A stretch of 64,000 nt of DNA from Streptomyces werraensis (GCA_014656175.1 BNBX01000001.1:596078-660077), one strand, 5' to 3'. Shown: positions 38,300 through 48,867, counted from the stretch's first letter. Made by a program: numbers and translations. The notes: generated by a model from the letters alone, not told the origin.

Positions 38300-38639
38300 C
38301 CGTCTCCCGCACCGTGCCGTCCGGTCCGGCCACCAGCACCGGGGTGTCCGCCCCGCCCAGGTCCCGTACGGCCGCACGGTCCTCGTCGGAGGCCGACTCC
38401 GCCTCCGTCACCACCGCCGCCGCCTCCAGCGAGGTCGCGCCGGACGCCACCGCCATCGCCACCGCCGTTCGCAGCGCGCTGAGCCGGAGCGATTCCAGGG
38501 AGACCGTGCCGGCGACGTACGTACGGCCGGTCTCGTCGCGTACGGCCGCGCCCTCGGGCACGCCGTTGCGGGCGCGGACGGAGCGGGCCAGGGTGACGAT
38601 CTTGCGGTCCTCGGGGGTGAGGTCGGGAGTCTCGGTCAT
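38286..38639 (-). CDS. Cytidine-deaminase-like protein lacking the zinc site
   Basis: A 117-residue protein resembling the short deaminase-fold proteins found between corC and era in actinobacteria. RKIVTLARSVRARNGVPEGAAVRDETGRTY and TALRTAVA-type helices follow the Cdd pattern. However, the catalytic HAE/CAE and PCxxC zinc motifs of true cytidine deaminases are absent: the region reads SLRLSALRTAVAMAVASG and there is no Cys at all. It is thus unlikely to deaminate cytidine by the usual mechanism. The conserved position suggests a retained structural or binding role. Confidence 0.75.
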   Translation of the reverse strand: MTETPDLTPEDRKIVTLARSVRARNGVPEGAAVRDETGRTYVAGTVSLESLRLSALRTAVAMAVASGATSLEAAAVVTEAESASDEDRAAVRDLGGADTPVLVAGPDGTVRETVTAG

Positions 38640-38676
38640 GGGGTGAGCATACGGAGCACGCCCGGCGCCGGCCCGC

Positions 38677-39576
38677 TCACCCCGCCACCGGGTACATCGC
38701 TCCCCGCCGGCCCTCCGGCGAGGCCAGCCACTCCAGCTTCGCCGCGGTGTTCGCCTCGTCGAGCGGCGTGTGCAGCACGATGGTCAGATCGGGCCGGGCC
38801 GGCACCCGCAGGGCCGTCGACTCCAGGCTGAGCAGACCGACCAGCGGATGGTCCAGCTCCTTGCGGATCTGCCCGGCGTCCTCGATGTCCCGCTCCTCCC
38901 ACAGCGCCGCGAACTCCGCACTGGCCTCCTTCAGGTCCGCCAGCACCTGCTGGAAGCCCTCGTCGTCCGGGTTGGCCGCGCACGTGGCGCGGAACTGGGC
39001 GACGACCGTGCGCGCGTTGTGCTCCCAGGTACGGCTGCGGGAGCGGTACAGCGGGTCGGTGAAGTAGTCGATGATGCAGTTCCACGTCGTCCCGGGCCGC
39101 ATGCCCAGCACCGCCGCCGCCGCGTCGTTGTACAGCACGCAGTTGTAGTACCGGTCCATGATGTGCGCCGGATACGGCATCCACGTGTCGATCAGCCGCC
39201 GCAGTCCCTCGCACATGTCCCGGTTCGCCGGCTCCACCTCGGCGGCGGGCGGGTTCAGCCCGGCCAGCGTGTACAGATGGCGGCGCTCGGCGTTGCTGAG
39301 CCGCAGCACCCGGCCGACCGAGTCCAGGACCTGCGGGGAGACGGAGATGTCGCGGCCCTGCTCCAGCCACTGGTACCAGGACGCGCCCACCCCGGCGAGC
39401 ACGGCCACCTCCTCGCGGCGCAGCCCCGGCGTCCGGCGCCGCGCCCCGCCGTCCGGCAGGCCGACCTCGGCCGGGGAGATCCGGGCCCGCCGGCTCATCA
39501 GGAACTCCCGCAGCTCGCTGCGGCGCCGGTCCCGGCCCGGCGACTCGCCCGGTGCCTTCGTGATCACATCCGGCAC
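38677..39576 (-). CDS. XRE/MmyB-type helix-turn-helix regulator
   Basis: A 299-residue regulator. GTG 39576 follows a GGGGGGAG site. The Cro/C1-type helix-turn-helix is at about residues 20-85 (RTPGLRREEVAVLAGVGASWYQWLEQGRD, a signature string of this actinobacterial group). The C-terminal MmyB-like ligand-binding domain follows (LYNDAAAAVLGMRPG, FRATCAANPDDEGFQQVLADL). It is divergent from the MFS gene at 39690, with a perfect 19-bp palindrome in between, so it most likely controls that pump and itself. Confidence 0.9.
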   Translation of the reverse strand: MPDVITKAPGESPGRDRRRSELREFLMSRRARISPAEVGLPDGGARRRTPGLRREEVAVLAGVGASWYQWLEQGRDISVSPQVLDSVGRVLRLSNAERRHLYTLAGLNPPAAEVEPANRDMCEGLRRLIDTWMPYPAHIMDRYYNCVLYNDAAAAVLGMRPGTTWNCIIDYFTDPLYRSRSRTWEHNARTVVAQFRATCAANPDDEGFQQVLADLKEASAEFAALWEERDIEDAGQIRKELDHPLVGLLSLESTALRVPARPDLTIVLHTPLDEANTAAKLEWLASPEGRRGAMYPVAG

Positions 39577-39620
39577 GTACGCACTCTCCCCCCCGTGGCG
39601 AACCCTCTGACGCACTGTGC

Positions 39621-39639
39621 CTGGTGGTGGCACCACCAG
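39621..39639. promoter_or_regulatory. Perfect 19-bp palindrome, likely operator of the MmyB-type regulator
   Basis: CTGGTGGTG-g-CACCACCAG, two perfect 9-base arms around one base, lies in the 113-base gap between the divergent regulator and MFS genes, 45 bases from the regulator start and 50 from the pump start. This is the expected position for control of both promoters. Confidence 0.7.
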
Positions 39640-39689
39640 AACAATCCGTGTCTCCCCACAACTATTCCGGGGGCCCGAGGCTCCTGTCC

Positions 39690-41135
39690 ATGGCGATCGA
39701 CACCACTCCGACCCCCGTGGCCGGACAGCGGACCGCTGCCCGGCTCTCGACGCGCGACCGGCTCGTCCTGTTCGTGCTCTGCGCGGCCCAGTTCATGGTC
39801 GCTCTCGACTTCTCCGTCCTGAACGTCGCCCTGCCCGTGCTCGGCGCGGACCTGGGCATGAGCACCTCCGCCCTCCAGTGGGCGGTCACCGCGTTCGCGC
39901 TGCCGTCCGGCGGATTCCTGCTGCTCTTCGGACGCATGGGCGACCTCTACGGCCGGCGCCGCCTCTTCCTCTCCGGCCTCGCCCTCTTCGGCGCCGCCTC
40001 CCTCCTCGCCACCCTCGCCTGGGACCCGGCCTCCTTCCTCACCGGACGGGCCCTGCAGGGGCTCGGCGCGGCGGCCATCGTCCCGACCGGCATGTCCCTG
40101 CTGACGACGACCTTCCCGGAAGGCCCCGCCCGCGACCGCGCCCTCGGCATCTCCGGCACCCTGCTCTCGCTGGGCTTCACCGTCGGCATGGTGGCCGGCG
40201 GTGTGCTGACCGACCTGCTGAGCTGGCGCTCCACGATGGGCCTGCTCGCCCTGTTCGCCCTGATCGTGCTGCCCCTGGCCCCGCGCCTGCTGCCCGAGTC
40301 GCGGACTCCGGAGCGGCCCCGGCTCGACGTCCCCGGCGCCGCCGCCGTCACCGGCGGCCTGCTCGCCCTCATCTACGCCCTGACCACGGCCGCCGAGCAC
40401 GGCTTCGGCCGCACCGACGTCCTCGTCACCCTCGTCGTGGGTCTGTCGCTCCTGGCCGCCTTCGTGGCCGTCGAGTCCCGCAGCGCGGCGCCGCTCGTCT
40501 CGCTGCCGATGCTGCGCCGCCGCACGGTGGCATGGGGCAACCTGGGCGGACTCGTCACCTTCTCGATGATGTCGACGGTGGTCTTCGTCCTCACCCTGTA
40601 CCTCCAGGAGGTCCTGCACCTGGGCGCCTTCGAGACCGGTCTGGTCTTCGGGGTGCAGGGCGTGCTGTCGGTGGTGGCCGGTTCCTTCGCGCCCCGCGTC
40701 ATCGGCCGCTTCGGCGCCCGCCGCACCCTCGTCGGCTCGCTCGCCGGGCAGGGGGCCGTCGGGCTGTCCCTGCTCGCGCTGGGAGAGGGCGGCTGGTCGG
40801 TGGTTCTCGCCACCGCCGCCGTGTCCCTGGCCAGCATGTGCCACCTCGGCGCGATCATCTCCTACGGCCTGACCGTCACCTCCGGCGTCGCCGACGAGGA
40901 GCAGGGGCTGGCGACCGGCCTGGTCACCTCCACCCAGCAGGTCGGCATCACCGTCGGCATCCCGCTCCTCGGTGTGCTGGCCACCACCGCGACCGACCTG
41001 CGGTCCGGCGTCCACCTGGTGCTGGTCCTGGACGCGGCGATCGTGCTGGCGGCCGCCGCGCTGGTCGCGGTGGGGCTGCGGGTGGCCAGGACCGGCTCAG
41101 GGGCGGTCGAGGCGAAGACGGTCGGCACGCGGTAG
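39690..41135 (+). CDS. MFS exporter, DHA2 type
   Basis: A 481-residue membrane protein of the 14-helix drug-exporter group. VALDFSVLNVALPVLGADLG at the first helix and LFGRMGDLYGRRRLFLSGL (motif A) are typical. ATG 39690 comes after GAGG at 12 bases. The 3' end overlaps the end of the yjbR-type gene on the other strand by 39 bases. Control by the divergent MmyB-type regulator suggests an inducible efflux pump; the substrate is unknown. Confidence 0.9.
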   Translation: MAIDTTPTPVAGQRTAARLSTRDRLVLFVLCAAQFMVALDFSVLNVALPVLGADLGMSTSALQWAVTAFALPSGGFLLLFGRMGDLYGRRRLFLSGLALFGAASLLATLAWDPASFLTGRALQGLGAAAIVPTGMSLLTTTFPEGPARDRALGISGTLLSLGFTVGMVAGGVLTDLLSWRSTMGLLALFALIVLPLAPRLLPESRTPERPRLDVPGAAAVTGGLLALIYALTTAAEHGFGRTDVLVTLVVGLSLLAAFVAVESRSAAPLVSLPMLRRRTVAWGNLGGLVTFSMMSTVVFVLTLYLQEVLHLGAFETGLVFGVQGVLSVVAGSFAPRVIGRFGARRTLVGSLAGQGAVGLSLLALGEGGWSVVLATAAVSLASMCHLGAIISYGLTVTSGVADEEQGLATGLVTSTQQVGITVGIPLLGVLATTATDLRSGVHLVLVLDAAIVLAAAALVAVGLRVARTGSGAVEAKTVGTR

Positions 41136-41465
41136 GCCCGCCACGACGAGGTCGTACGAGTCCTCCACGAGCTCCCGGACGAGACGGTCCGGGAGCTCGC
41201 CGGGTCCGCCGTCGACCGTCACCGTGTTCCAGTGCCGTTTGTTCATGTGCCAGCCCGGGACGATCAGGTCCGGGTGCTCGGCGCGCAGCCGGATCGCGTC
41301 CTGCGGGTCGCACTTGAGGTTGACCTTCAGCGGGCGCGCGCCCAGGTCCGTCAGGGCGAACATCTTCCCCAGCACCTTGAAGACCGAGGTCTCCGGGTTG
41401 AAGGGGAATTCCTCCACCGCCGCGTTGAAGGACAGGCAGAGCGTGCGCAGCCGCGCCGGGGTCAC
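41097..41465 (-). CDS. MmcQ/YjbR-family protein
   Basis: A 122-residue protein of the CyaY-like fold family (MmcQ/YjbR). Landmarks are SFNAAVEEFPFNPETSVFKVLGKMFAL, LKVNLKCDPQDAIRLRAEHP and WHMNKRHWNTVTVDG. The family may bind DNA or small molecules, but its role is unproven. GTG 41465 overlaps the TGA of the corC-type gene (GTGA), so it is the coupled last gene of the phoH-ybeY-corC operon. Confidence 0.88.
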   Translation of the reverse strand: MTPARLRTLCLSFNAAVEEFPFNPETSVFKVLGKMFALTDLGARPLKVNLKCDPQDAIRLRAEHPDLIVPGWHMNKRHWNTVTVDGGPGELPDRLVRELVEDSYDLVVAGLPRADRLRLDRP

Positions 41466-42772
41466 TCCTCCACCGCCTCCTCGCCGGCCGGGGGCTTCGC
41501 CGGGCCCACCGGCTCCACCAGCACCGTCACGATCTTGTTCCGGCGTCCGGCCGCGGCCTCCGCCGTCAGCCGCAGCTCACGGCCGTCCGGAAGTTCGACG
41601 ACCGAGGACGCGCCCGCGATCGGCACCCGGCCCAGCCGCTTGGCGAGCAGCCCGCCGACGGTCTCCACGTCCTCGTCGTCGAACTCCTCCAGCCCGTACA
41701 GCTCGCCCAGGTCCGTGATGTCGAGGCGGGCGGTGACGCGGTGGCGACCCTCGCCCAGGTCCTCGACCGGGGGCAGTTCGCGGTCGTACTCGTCGGTGAT
41801 CTCGCCGACGATCTCCTCGAGGATGTCCTCGATGGTGACGATGCCCGCGGTGCCGCCGTACTCGTCGACGGCGACGGCGACGTGGTTGCGCTCCTTCTGC
41901 ATCTCGCGCAGCAGGTCGCCGGCGTTCTTGGTGTCGGGCACGAAGAACACGGGCCGCATCGCCGTCGACACCAGGTCGTTCTCCGCGTCCCTGCTGATGT
42001 GCGTCTTGCGGGCCAGGTCCTTCAGATAGACGATCCCGACTATGTCGTCCTCGCTCTCGCCGGTCACCGGGATGCGGGAGAACCCGGAGCGCAGGGCGAG
42101 CGTGAGGGCCTGCCGGATGGTCTTGTACCGCTCGATGACCACGAGGTCGGTGCGCGGCACCATGACCTCCCGCACCAGCGTGTCGCCCAGTTCGAAGACG
42201 GAGTGCACCATGCGGCGCTCCTCGTCCTCGATCAGCGACTCCGCCTCCGCGAGGTCCACCAGGGCGCGCAGCTCCGCCTCGGAGGCGAAGGGCCCGTGCC
42301 GGAAGCCCTTGCCGGGGGTGAGGGCGTTGCCGATGAGGATCAGCAGCGAGGGGATCGGGCCCATGATCCGCGCCAGCGGCACCAGCACGTACGCGGCGAC
42401 CGTGGCCGTGTTCAGCGGGTGCTGACGGCCGATGGTGCGCGGGGAGACGCCGACGGCGACGTACGACACGAGGACCATGACGGCGATGGCGATCAGCAGC
42501 GCCTCGGCCGTGCCGTCGAACTCGCGGACGCTGCCGTAGGTGATCAGCGAGGCGGCGGACATCTCGCAGGTGACGCGGACCAGCAGCGCCACGTTGAGGT
42601 AGCGGGTGGGGTCCGCGGCGATCTGCGCGAGCTTGGCGCTGCCGCGGCGGCCGGAGCGTACGGCCTCCTCGGCGCGGAAGCTGGAGACGCGCGCGATGCC
42701 GGCCTCCGCGCAGGCGGCGAGCCAGGCGACGACGACGAGCGCGAGCGCCCCCAGGACGAGCTGGGCGCTCAT
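41462..42772 (-). CDS. Hemolysin/CorC-type protein with CNNM, CBS and transporter-associated domains
   Basis: A 436-residue membrane protein. The N-terminal DUF21/CNNM region (residues about 1-190) has four helices, including [21 protein letters not shown] and [24 protein letters not shown] pair follows ([20 protein letters not shown] and [20 protein letters not shown] with [24 protein letters not shown]), then a CorC/HlyC C-terminal domain. Such proteins are linked to magnesium or cobalt homeostasis and efflux. ATG 42772 overlaps the ybeY stop (ATGA). Confidence 0.92.
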   Translation of the reverse strand: MSAQLVLGALALVVVAWLAACAEAGIARVSSFRAEEAVRSGRRGSAKLAQIAADPTRYLNVALLVRVTCEMSAASLITYGSVREFDGTAEALLIAIAVMVLVSYVAVGVSPRTIGRQHPLNTATVAAYVLVPLARIMGPIPSLLILIGNALTPGKGFRHGPFASEAELRALVDLAEAESLIEDEERRMVHSVFELGDTLVREVMVPRTDLVVIERYKTIRQALTLALRSGFSRIPVTGESEDDIVGIVYLKDLARKTHISRDAENDLVSTAMRPVFFVPDTKNAGDLLREMQKERNHVAVAVDEYGGTAGIVTIEDILEEIVGEITDEYDRELPPVEDLGEGRHRVTARLDITDLGELYGLEEFDDEDVETVGGLLAKRLGRVPIAGASSVVELPDGRELRLTAEAAAGRRNKIVTVLVEPVGPAKPPAGEEAVEE

Positions 42773-43266
42773 GACACGGTCGGGGCCGGAGAGGGGCCGG
42801 TGAGGCCCTTCTCCGCGCGCCAGCCGTCCACGATGGCCGCCTGGAGGCCGAACATCTCGGCCTTCTCGTCCGGTTCCTCGTGGTCGTAGCCGAGCAGGTG
42901 CAGCACGCCGTGGACGGTGAGCAGCTGCAGCTCCTCGTCCATGGTGTGCCGCGTGGGCGCCTCGGCGCCCTGCCTGGCGGCGACCTCGGGGCAGAGCACG
43001 ATGTCGCCGAGGAGCCCCTGCGGGGGCTCCTCGTCGTCCTTGGACGGGGGCCGCAGCTCGTCCATGGGGAACGACATGACGTCCGTGGGCCCGGGCAGGT
43101 CCATCCACTGGATGTGCAGCTGCTCCATGGCGCCCGCGTCCACCACGATCACCGAGAGGTCGGAGAGCGGGTGGATGCGCATCCGGGCCAGTGCGTAGCG
43201 GGCGATGTCGAGGATCGCCTGCTCGTCGACCTCGGTGCCGGACTCGTTGTTGACGTCGATCGACAT
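42769..43266 (-). CDS. ybeY: Endoribonuclease YbeY (rRNA maturation factor)
   Basis: Zinc-dependent enzyme that helps process the 16S rRNA 3' end and takes part in ribosome quality control. The 165-residue protein has [26 protein letters not shown] and the zinc motif [11 protein letters not shown] (three His ligands), all intact. An acidic loop (DDEEPP) lies in the middle. It starts 12 bases after phoH and is coupled to the corC-type gene, the usual order in bacteria. Confidence 0.95.
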   Translation of the reverse strand: MSIDVNNESGTEVDEQAILDIARYALARMRIHPLSDLSVIVVDAGAMEQLHIQWMDLPGPTDVMSFPMDELRPPSKDDEEPPQGLLGDIVLCPEVAARQGAEAPTRHTMDEELQLLTVHGVLHLLGYDHEEPDEKAEMFGLQAAIVDGWRAEKGLTGPSPAPTVS

Positions 43267-43278
43267 CTGGTGCTCGGT

Positions 43279-44349
<1,071 letters not shown>

Positions 44350-44554
44350 GGGCCGGCTCTGAGGCCTGCGGTTCCTCCTCGTCACGGCCGCGCAGCTGAG
44401 GGCGGCCTCGCGACTCCCAGGGTACGACGGCGGGGTGACAAGCCCGTAGACCTTTTATCCGACCGGGCGGCCGACCCCGCTCGCTTCTCTTCCCCCGGTG
44501 CGCCGTCGCACGCCTCCCCGCCTGCGCGGGCTCACGCCTCCCGCCTGCGCCGGA

Positions 44555-45700
44555 TCACGCCGAGCGGCGGAACCCGATCGTCGGGACGGCCCGCCGCAGC
44601 GGCCAGGGCCGCACCGCCTCCTCCGGTACCAGCCCGGCCAGGAAGCCGTACCGGCGCAACGCGGTGGGCTCCTGCTCCCGCACCGACTGCACCCGGCGCC
44701 ACCAGGCGGCGATCTCCGCCCAGCCCGGTGCGGACAGCGAGCCGCCGAACTCCTGGACGGACAGCGCGGCCGTGAGTCCGGCGAAGGCGAGCCGGTCGGC
44801 CAGCGGCCAGCCCGCCAGCGAGCCGGTGACGAAGCCGGCGACGAACACGTCCCCCGCCCCGGTCGGGTCCAGCGCCTCCACCTCGATCGCCGGGACCGAC
44901 GCGGTCTCCCCCGTCCTCCGGTCCACCGCGTACGCGCCCTCCGCGCCCAGCGTGACCACGACGACCGGCACGTGCTCGGCGAGGGCGTGGGCGGCGGCGC
45001 GCGGGGTGTCCGTGCCGGTGTAGCGCATGGCCTCCGCCGCGTTCGGCAGGAACGCCTCGCAGTACCGCAGGTCGTGCAGGCCCGCCAGATCCCACGCCCC
45101 GGTGTCGTCCCAGCCGACGTCCCCGAAGATCCGGGTGCCCTTGCGGGCGGCCTGGGCGATCCAGGGGGCGCTGCGGCCGGGGGTGAGGGAGGCGACGGCG
45201 GCCCGGGCGGGGGGCGGGCAGTCGGGGGCCGGCTCCTCGGGGGGCGGTTCGTGGCCGTGGGAGACCATCGTGCGCTCGCCCTCGTACGCCATGGAGACGG
45301 TGACCGGGGAGTGCCAGCCGGGGACCGTGCGGGACGGGGAGAGGTCGATGCCCTCGCCCTGCTCCAGCGCGTCCCAGCAGTACTCGCCGTAGTGGTCGTC
45401 GCCGAAGGCCGCCGCGAGGGACGTGCGCAGGCCGAGCCGGGCCAGGGCGGTGGCCATGTTGGCCACGCCGCCGGGGCTCGACCCCATGCCGCGCGCCCAG
45501 GACTCGGTGCCGCGCACGGGGGCGGAGTCGAGCCCGGTGAAGACGATGTCGAGGAACACGGTGCCGGTCAGGTAGACGTCGCAGGCCGGGTCGCCCGGGC
45601 CGCGCAGGGCGGCCAGCGGGTCGATCTGGGCCGGGCAGGGCGGTCCCGCGACGGGTTCCTTCCCGGCTCGTCTGCCGTTCCTCTTCCCGGTGGACGCCAT
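44555..45700 (-). CDS. PfkB-family carbohydrate kinase
   Basis: A 381-residue ribokinase-like enzyme that phosphorylates a sugar or nucleoside with ATP. GGVANMATALARLGLRTSLAAAFGDDHYG (substrate-side motif) and EVEALDPTGAGDVFVAGFVTG (ATP and catalytic Asp motif) are intact. ATG 45700 is chosen; a GTG lies directly upstream at 45703. The neighbouring enolase-superfamily enzyme on the same strand suggests a sugar or sugar-acid pathway, but the gap of about 95 bases leaves co-transcription open. Substrate unknown. Confidence 0.88.
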   Translation of the reverse strand: MASTGKRNGRRAGKEPVAGPPCPAQIDPLAALRGPGDPACDVYLTGTVFLDIVFTGLDSAPVRGTESWARGMGSSPGGVANMATALARLGLRTSLAAAFGDDHYGEYCWDALEQGEGIDLSPSRTVPGWHSPVTVSMAYEGERTMVSHGHEPPPEEPAPDCPPPARAAVASLTPGRSAPWIAQAARKGTRIFGDVGWDDTGAWDLAGLHDLRYCEAFLPNAAEAMRYTGTDTPRAAAHALAEHVPVVVVTLGAEGAYAVDRRTGETASVPAIEVEALDPTGAGDVFVAGFVTGSLAGWPLADRLAFAGLTAALSVQEFGGSLSAPGWAEIAAWWRRVQSVREQEPTALRRYGFLAGLVPEEAVRPWPLRRAVPTIGFRRSA

Positions 45701-45795
45701 CACGGTGCGCTCCCTGACGTGGTGCGGTTTCAGCCAGTGTGCACCACACCGCCGACAGGGAGGCGGCCGTCAGGCCGCGCCGTGTCCCGGACCGC

Positions 45796-47103
45796 TCACC
45801 AGCGGGGCACGGCCGGCCGGACCCAGTCGGGATCGGCGATCCGCATGGCGGCCGCGTCGTCGCGGTCGCGCAGCGCGCCGTCGTCGTCCAGCCACCGCCG
45901 GTGCAGGAACGCCAGCCGGTCGCGGTCGAGTTCCACGCCCAGGCCCGGCGCGTCGGACACCCGGACCGTGCCGTCCTCGAACGTCATCCGCTCGGTGAGG
46001 ACGTCCTCGGACTGCCAGGGGTAGTGGGAGTCGCAGGCGTGGTGCAGGTCGGGCACGGTGGACGCCACGTGCGTCATCGCGGCGAGGCTGATGCCGAGGT
46101 GGGTGTTGGAGTGCATGGAGACGCCCACGCCGAAGGTGCGGCAGATCGCCGCGAGGTGCTGGGTGTTGCGCAGGCCGCCCCAGTAGTGGTGGTCGGAGAG
46201 CACCACCTGCACGGCGTCCCGGGTGAACGCCTCCTCGATCTCGGCGAACGTCGTCACGCACATGTTCGTCGCGAGCGGCACGTCGGTGCCGGCGGCCACC
46301 TCCGCCATGGCGGGCGTGCCGAGCGCGGGGTCCTCCAGGTACTCCAGGACGTCCCCGAGCTCCTCGGCGACCTTCAGCGAGGTCTCCACGGACCAGGCGC
46401 CGTTGGGATCGAGGCGCAGCGGGTGGCCGGGGAAGGCGGCGGCGAGGGCGCGGACGGCGGCGATCTCCTCCTCGGGCGGGAAGACTCCGCCCTTGAGCTT
46501 GAACGACGTGAAGCCGTACCGCTCCGTGAAGCGGCGGGCCTGCTCCACCACGCCCGCCGGGTCGACGGCCGCGCCCCAGTCGTCCTTCTCCGCCGGCACC
46601 CCCTCGGGGTGCTCGGCCCACTTGTAGAACAGGTACGCGCTGTACTCGACGGCGTCGCGCACCTTGCCGCCCAGCAGGGCGTGCACGGGCAGGCCGAGGC
46701 TCTTGCCGAGGGCGTCGAGGCAGGCGACCTCCAGGGCGGAGAGCACGGACAGCCGCAGCTTGCCGGCGGTCTGCACGCCGCGCAGCCCGCCGACGTCGAC
46801 CTGCCCGGAGACCCGGGCGGCGTCGACGGCGACCTCGTCGGCCCCGGCGAACAGCCGGTTCAGGTCGTCGACGCGGTGTCCGACCAGCCGGTCGGCGAGC
46901 GGGCGGGCCAGCTCCAGGTACTTGGTGTCGCCGTACGTCTCGCCGAGCCCGGAGATCCCGTCGGCGGTCACCACCTCCACGATCAGCCGGGGGGTGTACG
47001 GCTGGTGCACGCCCTGGGTGTTCAGCAGGGGCGGGTCGGCGACCAGGACCGGGGTGAGGCGGACCTCGGTGACGGTCAGGTCGCGGGAGGGGGTAGCGGT
47101 CAC
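45796..47103 (-). CDS. Glucarate dehydratase-like enzyme (enolase superfamily)
   Basis: A 435-residue enzyme that should dehydrate an acid sugar such as D-glucarate. The N-terminal capping domain starts VTEVRLTPVLVADPPLLN. In the barrel, SFKLKGG is the KxK catalytic motif; RLDPNGAWS, LEDPAL and TNMC give the metal ligands and neighbours; SDHHYWGG and MHSNTHLGIS include the His/Asp dyad region of the glucarate dehydratase group. GTG 47103 has AGGAG upstream. A 15-bp palindrome lies 94 bases upstream, and an MFS gene is divergent. The exact acid sugar remains open. Confidence 0.88.
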   Translation of the reverse strand: MTATPSRDLTVTEVRLTPVLVADPPLLNTQGVHQPYTPRLIVEVVTADGISGLGETYGDTKYLELARPLADRLVGHRVDDLNRLFAGADEVAVDAARVSGQVDVGGLRGVQTAGKLRLSVLSALEVACLDALGKSLGLPVHALLGGKVRDAVEYSAYLFYKWAEHPEGVPAEKDDWGAAVDPAGVVEQARRFTERYGFTSFKLKGGVFPPEEEIAAVRALAAAFPGHPLRLDPNGAWSVETSLKVAEELGDVLEYLEDPALGTPAMAEVAAGTDVPLATNMCVTTFAEIEEAFTRDAVQVVLSDHHYWGGLRNTQHLAAICRTFGVGVSMHSNTHLGISLAAMTHVASTVPDLHHACDSHYPWQSEDVLTERMTFEDGTVRVSDAPGLGVELDRDRLAFLHRRWLDDDGALRDRDDAAAMRIADPDWVRPAVPRW

Positions 47104-47196
47104 AGGGCGGCTCCTACGAGGTCGGGTCCGGCGTCGAGCGGGGTCCTGAGGCCGGTGAGGTCACGGGCGGACGGATCAGTGGGTTCATCCCCCTAT

Positions 47197-47211
47197 ATGG
47201 ACGGCGTCCAT
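47197..47211. promoter_or_regulatory. Palindrome upstream of the glucarate dehydratase-like gene
   Basis: ATGGACG-g-CGTCCAT, perfect 7-base arms, lies 94 bases before the GTG start. Two of the next three flanking pairs also match. It resembles operators of GntR or IclR regulators of sugar acids, but no such regulator gene is adjacent. Confidence 0.55.
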
Positions 47212-47324
47212 GTATGAGAACGAAGGCTAGAGGGGTGAACCGGGGGCGTCAATGGCGCGACTGACGATGTCTCGGAGGCAAAAAGCGCGCTGCTACCCAA
47301 CCCTTCCGACACCCAAACACGCAA

Positions 47325-47338
47325 GTGATCCAGATCAC
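47325..47338. promoter_or_regulatory. CRP-like palindrome upstream of the MFS gene
   Basis: GTGATC-CA-GATCAC resembles the Crp site form GTG-N8-CAC. It lies about 130 bases before the MFS start. The 362-base gap 47104-47465 holds no other gene that I can support. Confidence 0.4.
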
Positions 47339-47465
47339 ACCTTTCTCACTCCCGTTGCGCCCTACACGCTTGATACAAATTGCCCGCGCGTTCTCGTCCG
47401 TCGACGGTCGTCGCCCCCACCGCCTCTTTTTCACACCGTCCCTTTCGCACGCCCTGGGAACGCCC

Positions 47466-48809
47466 GTGTACGCCCCTCGCACCACCCCCTGGCCCCTCGT
47501 CGCCCTTTTCACGGCCGGGTACCTCGCCCCGTATCTGCTGCCGACCACCGTCGGGCGGCTGGAACGAGGCCTGGATCTGACGCCCACCCAGGCGGGCGGC
47601 GTCGGCAGCCTGTTGCTGCTCAGCTCGGCCACGGCCGGGTTCTTGCTGGCCTCCCAGGTCGAGCGGACCGGAGCGCGCACCCTGGCCCGGCTGGGTCTCG
47701 TCCTCGCCGCCGTCGGGTACGGCGGGGCCGCCCTCACCACCTCCGTCCCGGCCGTCGTCGCCGGCGCCGTCGTCGGCGGGTTCGGGTCGGGCACGGCCAC
47801 CACGGTCGCGGCGACCCGGATCGCCGCGGAGAAGGACCCCCACCGGGCGTCCACCCTGGGCCTGCTGAGCGTGTCCGCGCTGGCCGGCGCGGTCTATCTG
47901 ACCGTGCCGCACCTGCCCGGGCACGGGCTCACCCTCGCCGCCATCGCCCTCACCGCGCTCGCGGTGTGGCCGCTGACCTCGCGGCTGCCCGGAGGCACGG
48001 CAGGGCAGGCCGCGGCCGAGTCGGCGGAGGCCGACGGCTTCGCCACGGGGCGGCTGCCGCACCGGCGTTCGGGCATGGTGCTGGCCGGGGCGATGCTGCT
48101 GTGGTCGCTCGCACAGAACGCGCTGTGGGGGGTCAGCGGACGTATCGGCGTCGGCCAGGCGCATCTGTCCGAGCCGACCGTGGGCGTGGTCTTCGCGGTC
48201 GCGCTGGGCGCGGGGCTGCTGGGCGTGCTGGCCGCGGGGGCGCTCGGCTCGCGGCTGGGGCGGGCGCTGCCCATCGGGGGCGGGACCGTCGTCATCGCTT
48301 GCTGCATCGCGCTGAGCGCTTCCGCGACGGGGCTGGGGAGTTTCGCCTTCGGGGAGATCGCCTGGAACACGTTCTACCCGGTGGTGCTGTCGTATCTGAT
48401 CGGGCTGGCCGCGTCGCTGGACCCGCGGGGGCGGTGGGCCGTGCTGGTGGGATCGGCGTCGTCACTGGGTACGGCTGCGGGGCCGCTCACCGGAAGCGTG
48501 CTGTCGGCGCAGGCCGGGTTCCCGGTGATGGGGGCGGTGCTCGCGGTGGGGCTGCTGCTCGTCGCGGTGCCGATGACCGGGGTCGCGCTGCACACGGGCG
48601 GGCGGCCGCTGCTGCCGGGGGCTGTGCGGAGGCGGGGCGGACATCCTGCCGCTGTCGTCGCCGCGACGACGGGGACTCCGTCCGGGGTGGTGCCGGAGGT
48701 CGGCGCTCCGGAGCAGCCGGTCGTCGAGATCGCCCTCGACGGGGCGGCGGTGCCCGCGCGGGGCGCGTACGACACGGCGGCGGCCACTCGGGCGCCGGGT
48801 GGCATGTGA
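47466..48809 (+). CDS. MFS transporter, 12-helix type
   Basis: A 447-residue membrane protein. GTG 47466 is chosen because the protein begins cleanly at WPLVALFTAGYLAPYLLPTTVG; GGGAAC is upstream. The frame extends to an upstream codon at 47325, but those residues are not membrane-like. LLLLSSATAGFLLASQVERTGARTLARLGL replaces the usual motif A. The C-terminal 55 residues are a cytoplasmic, low-complexity tail. It is divergent from the glucarate dehydratase-like gene, so it might carry a sugar acid; this is inference. Confidence 0.8.
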   Translation: MYAPRTTPWPLVALFTAGYLAPYLLPTTVGRLERGLDLTPTQAGGVGSLLLLSSATAGFLLASQVERTGARTLARLGLVLAAVGYGGAALTTSVPAVVAGAVVGGFGSGTATTVAATRIAAEKDPHRASTLGLLSVSALAGAVYLTVPHLPGHGLTLAAIALTALAVWPLTSRLPGGTAGQAAAESAEADGFATGRLPHRRSGMVLAGAMLLWSLAQNALWGVSGRIGVGQAHLSEPTVGVVFAVALGAGLLGVLAAGALGSRLGRALPIGGGTVVIACCIALSASATGLGSFAFGEIAWNTFYPVVLSYLIGLAASLDPRGRWAVLVGSASSLGTAAGPLTGSVLSAQAGFPVMGAVLAVGLLLVAVPMTGVALHTGGRPLLPGAVRRRGGHPAAVVAATTGTPSGVVPEVGAPEQPVVEIALDGAAVPARGAYDTAAATRAPGGM

Positions 48810-48867
48810 GGCACGCGGGGACAGCCACGGCCGGCTGAAAGGCGCCGCCGCGCCCACGGGCGCGCTT

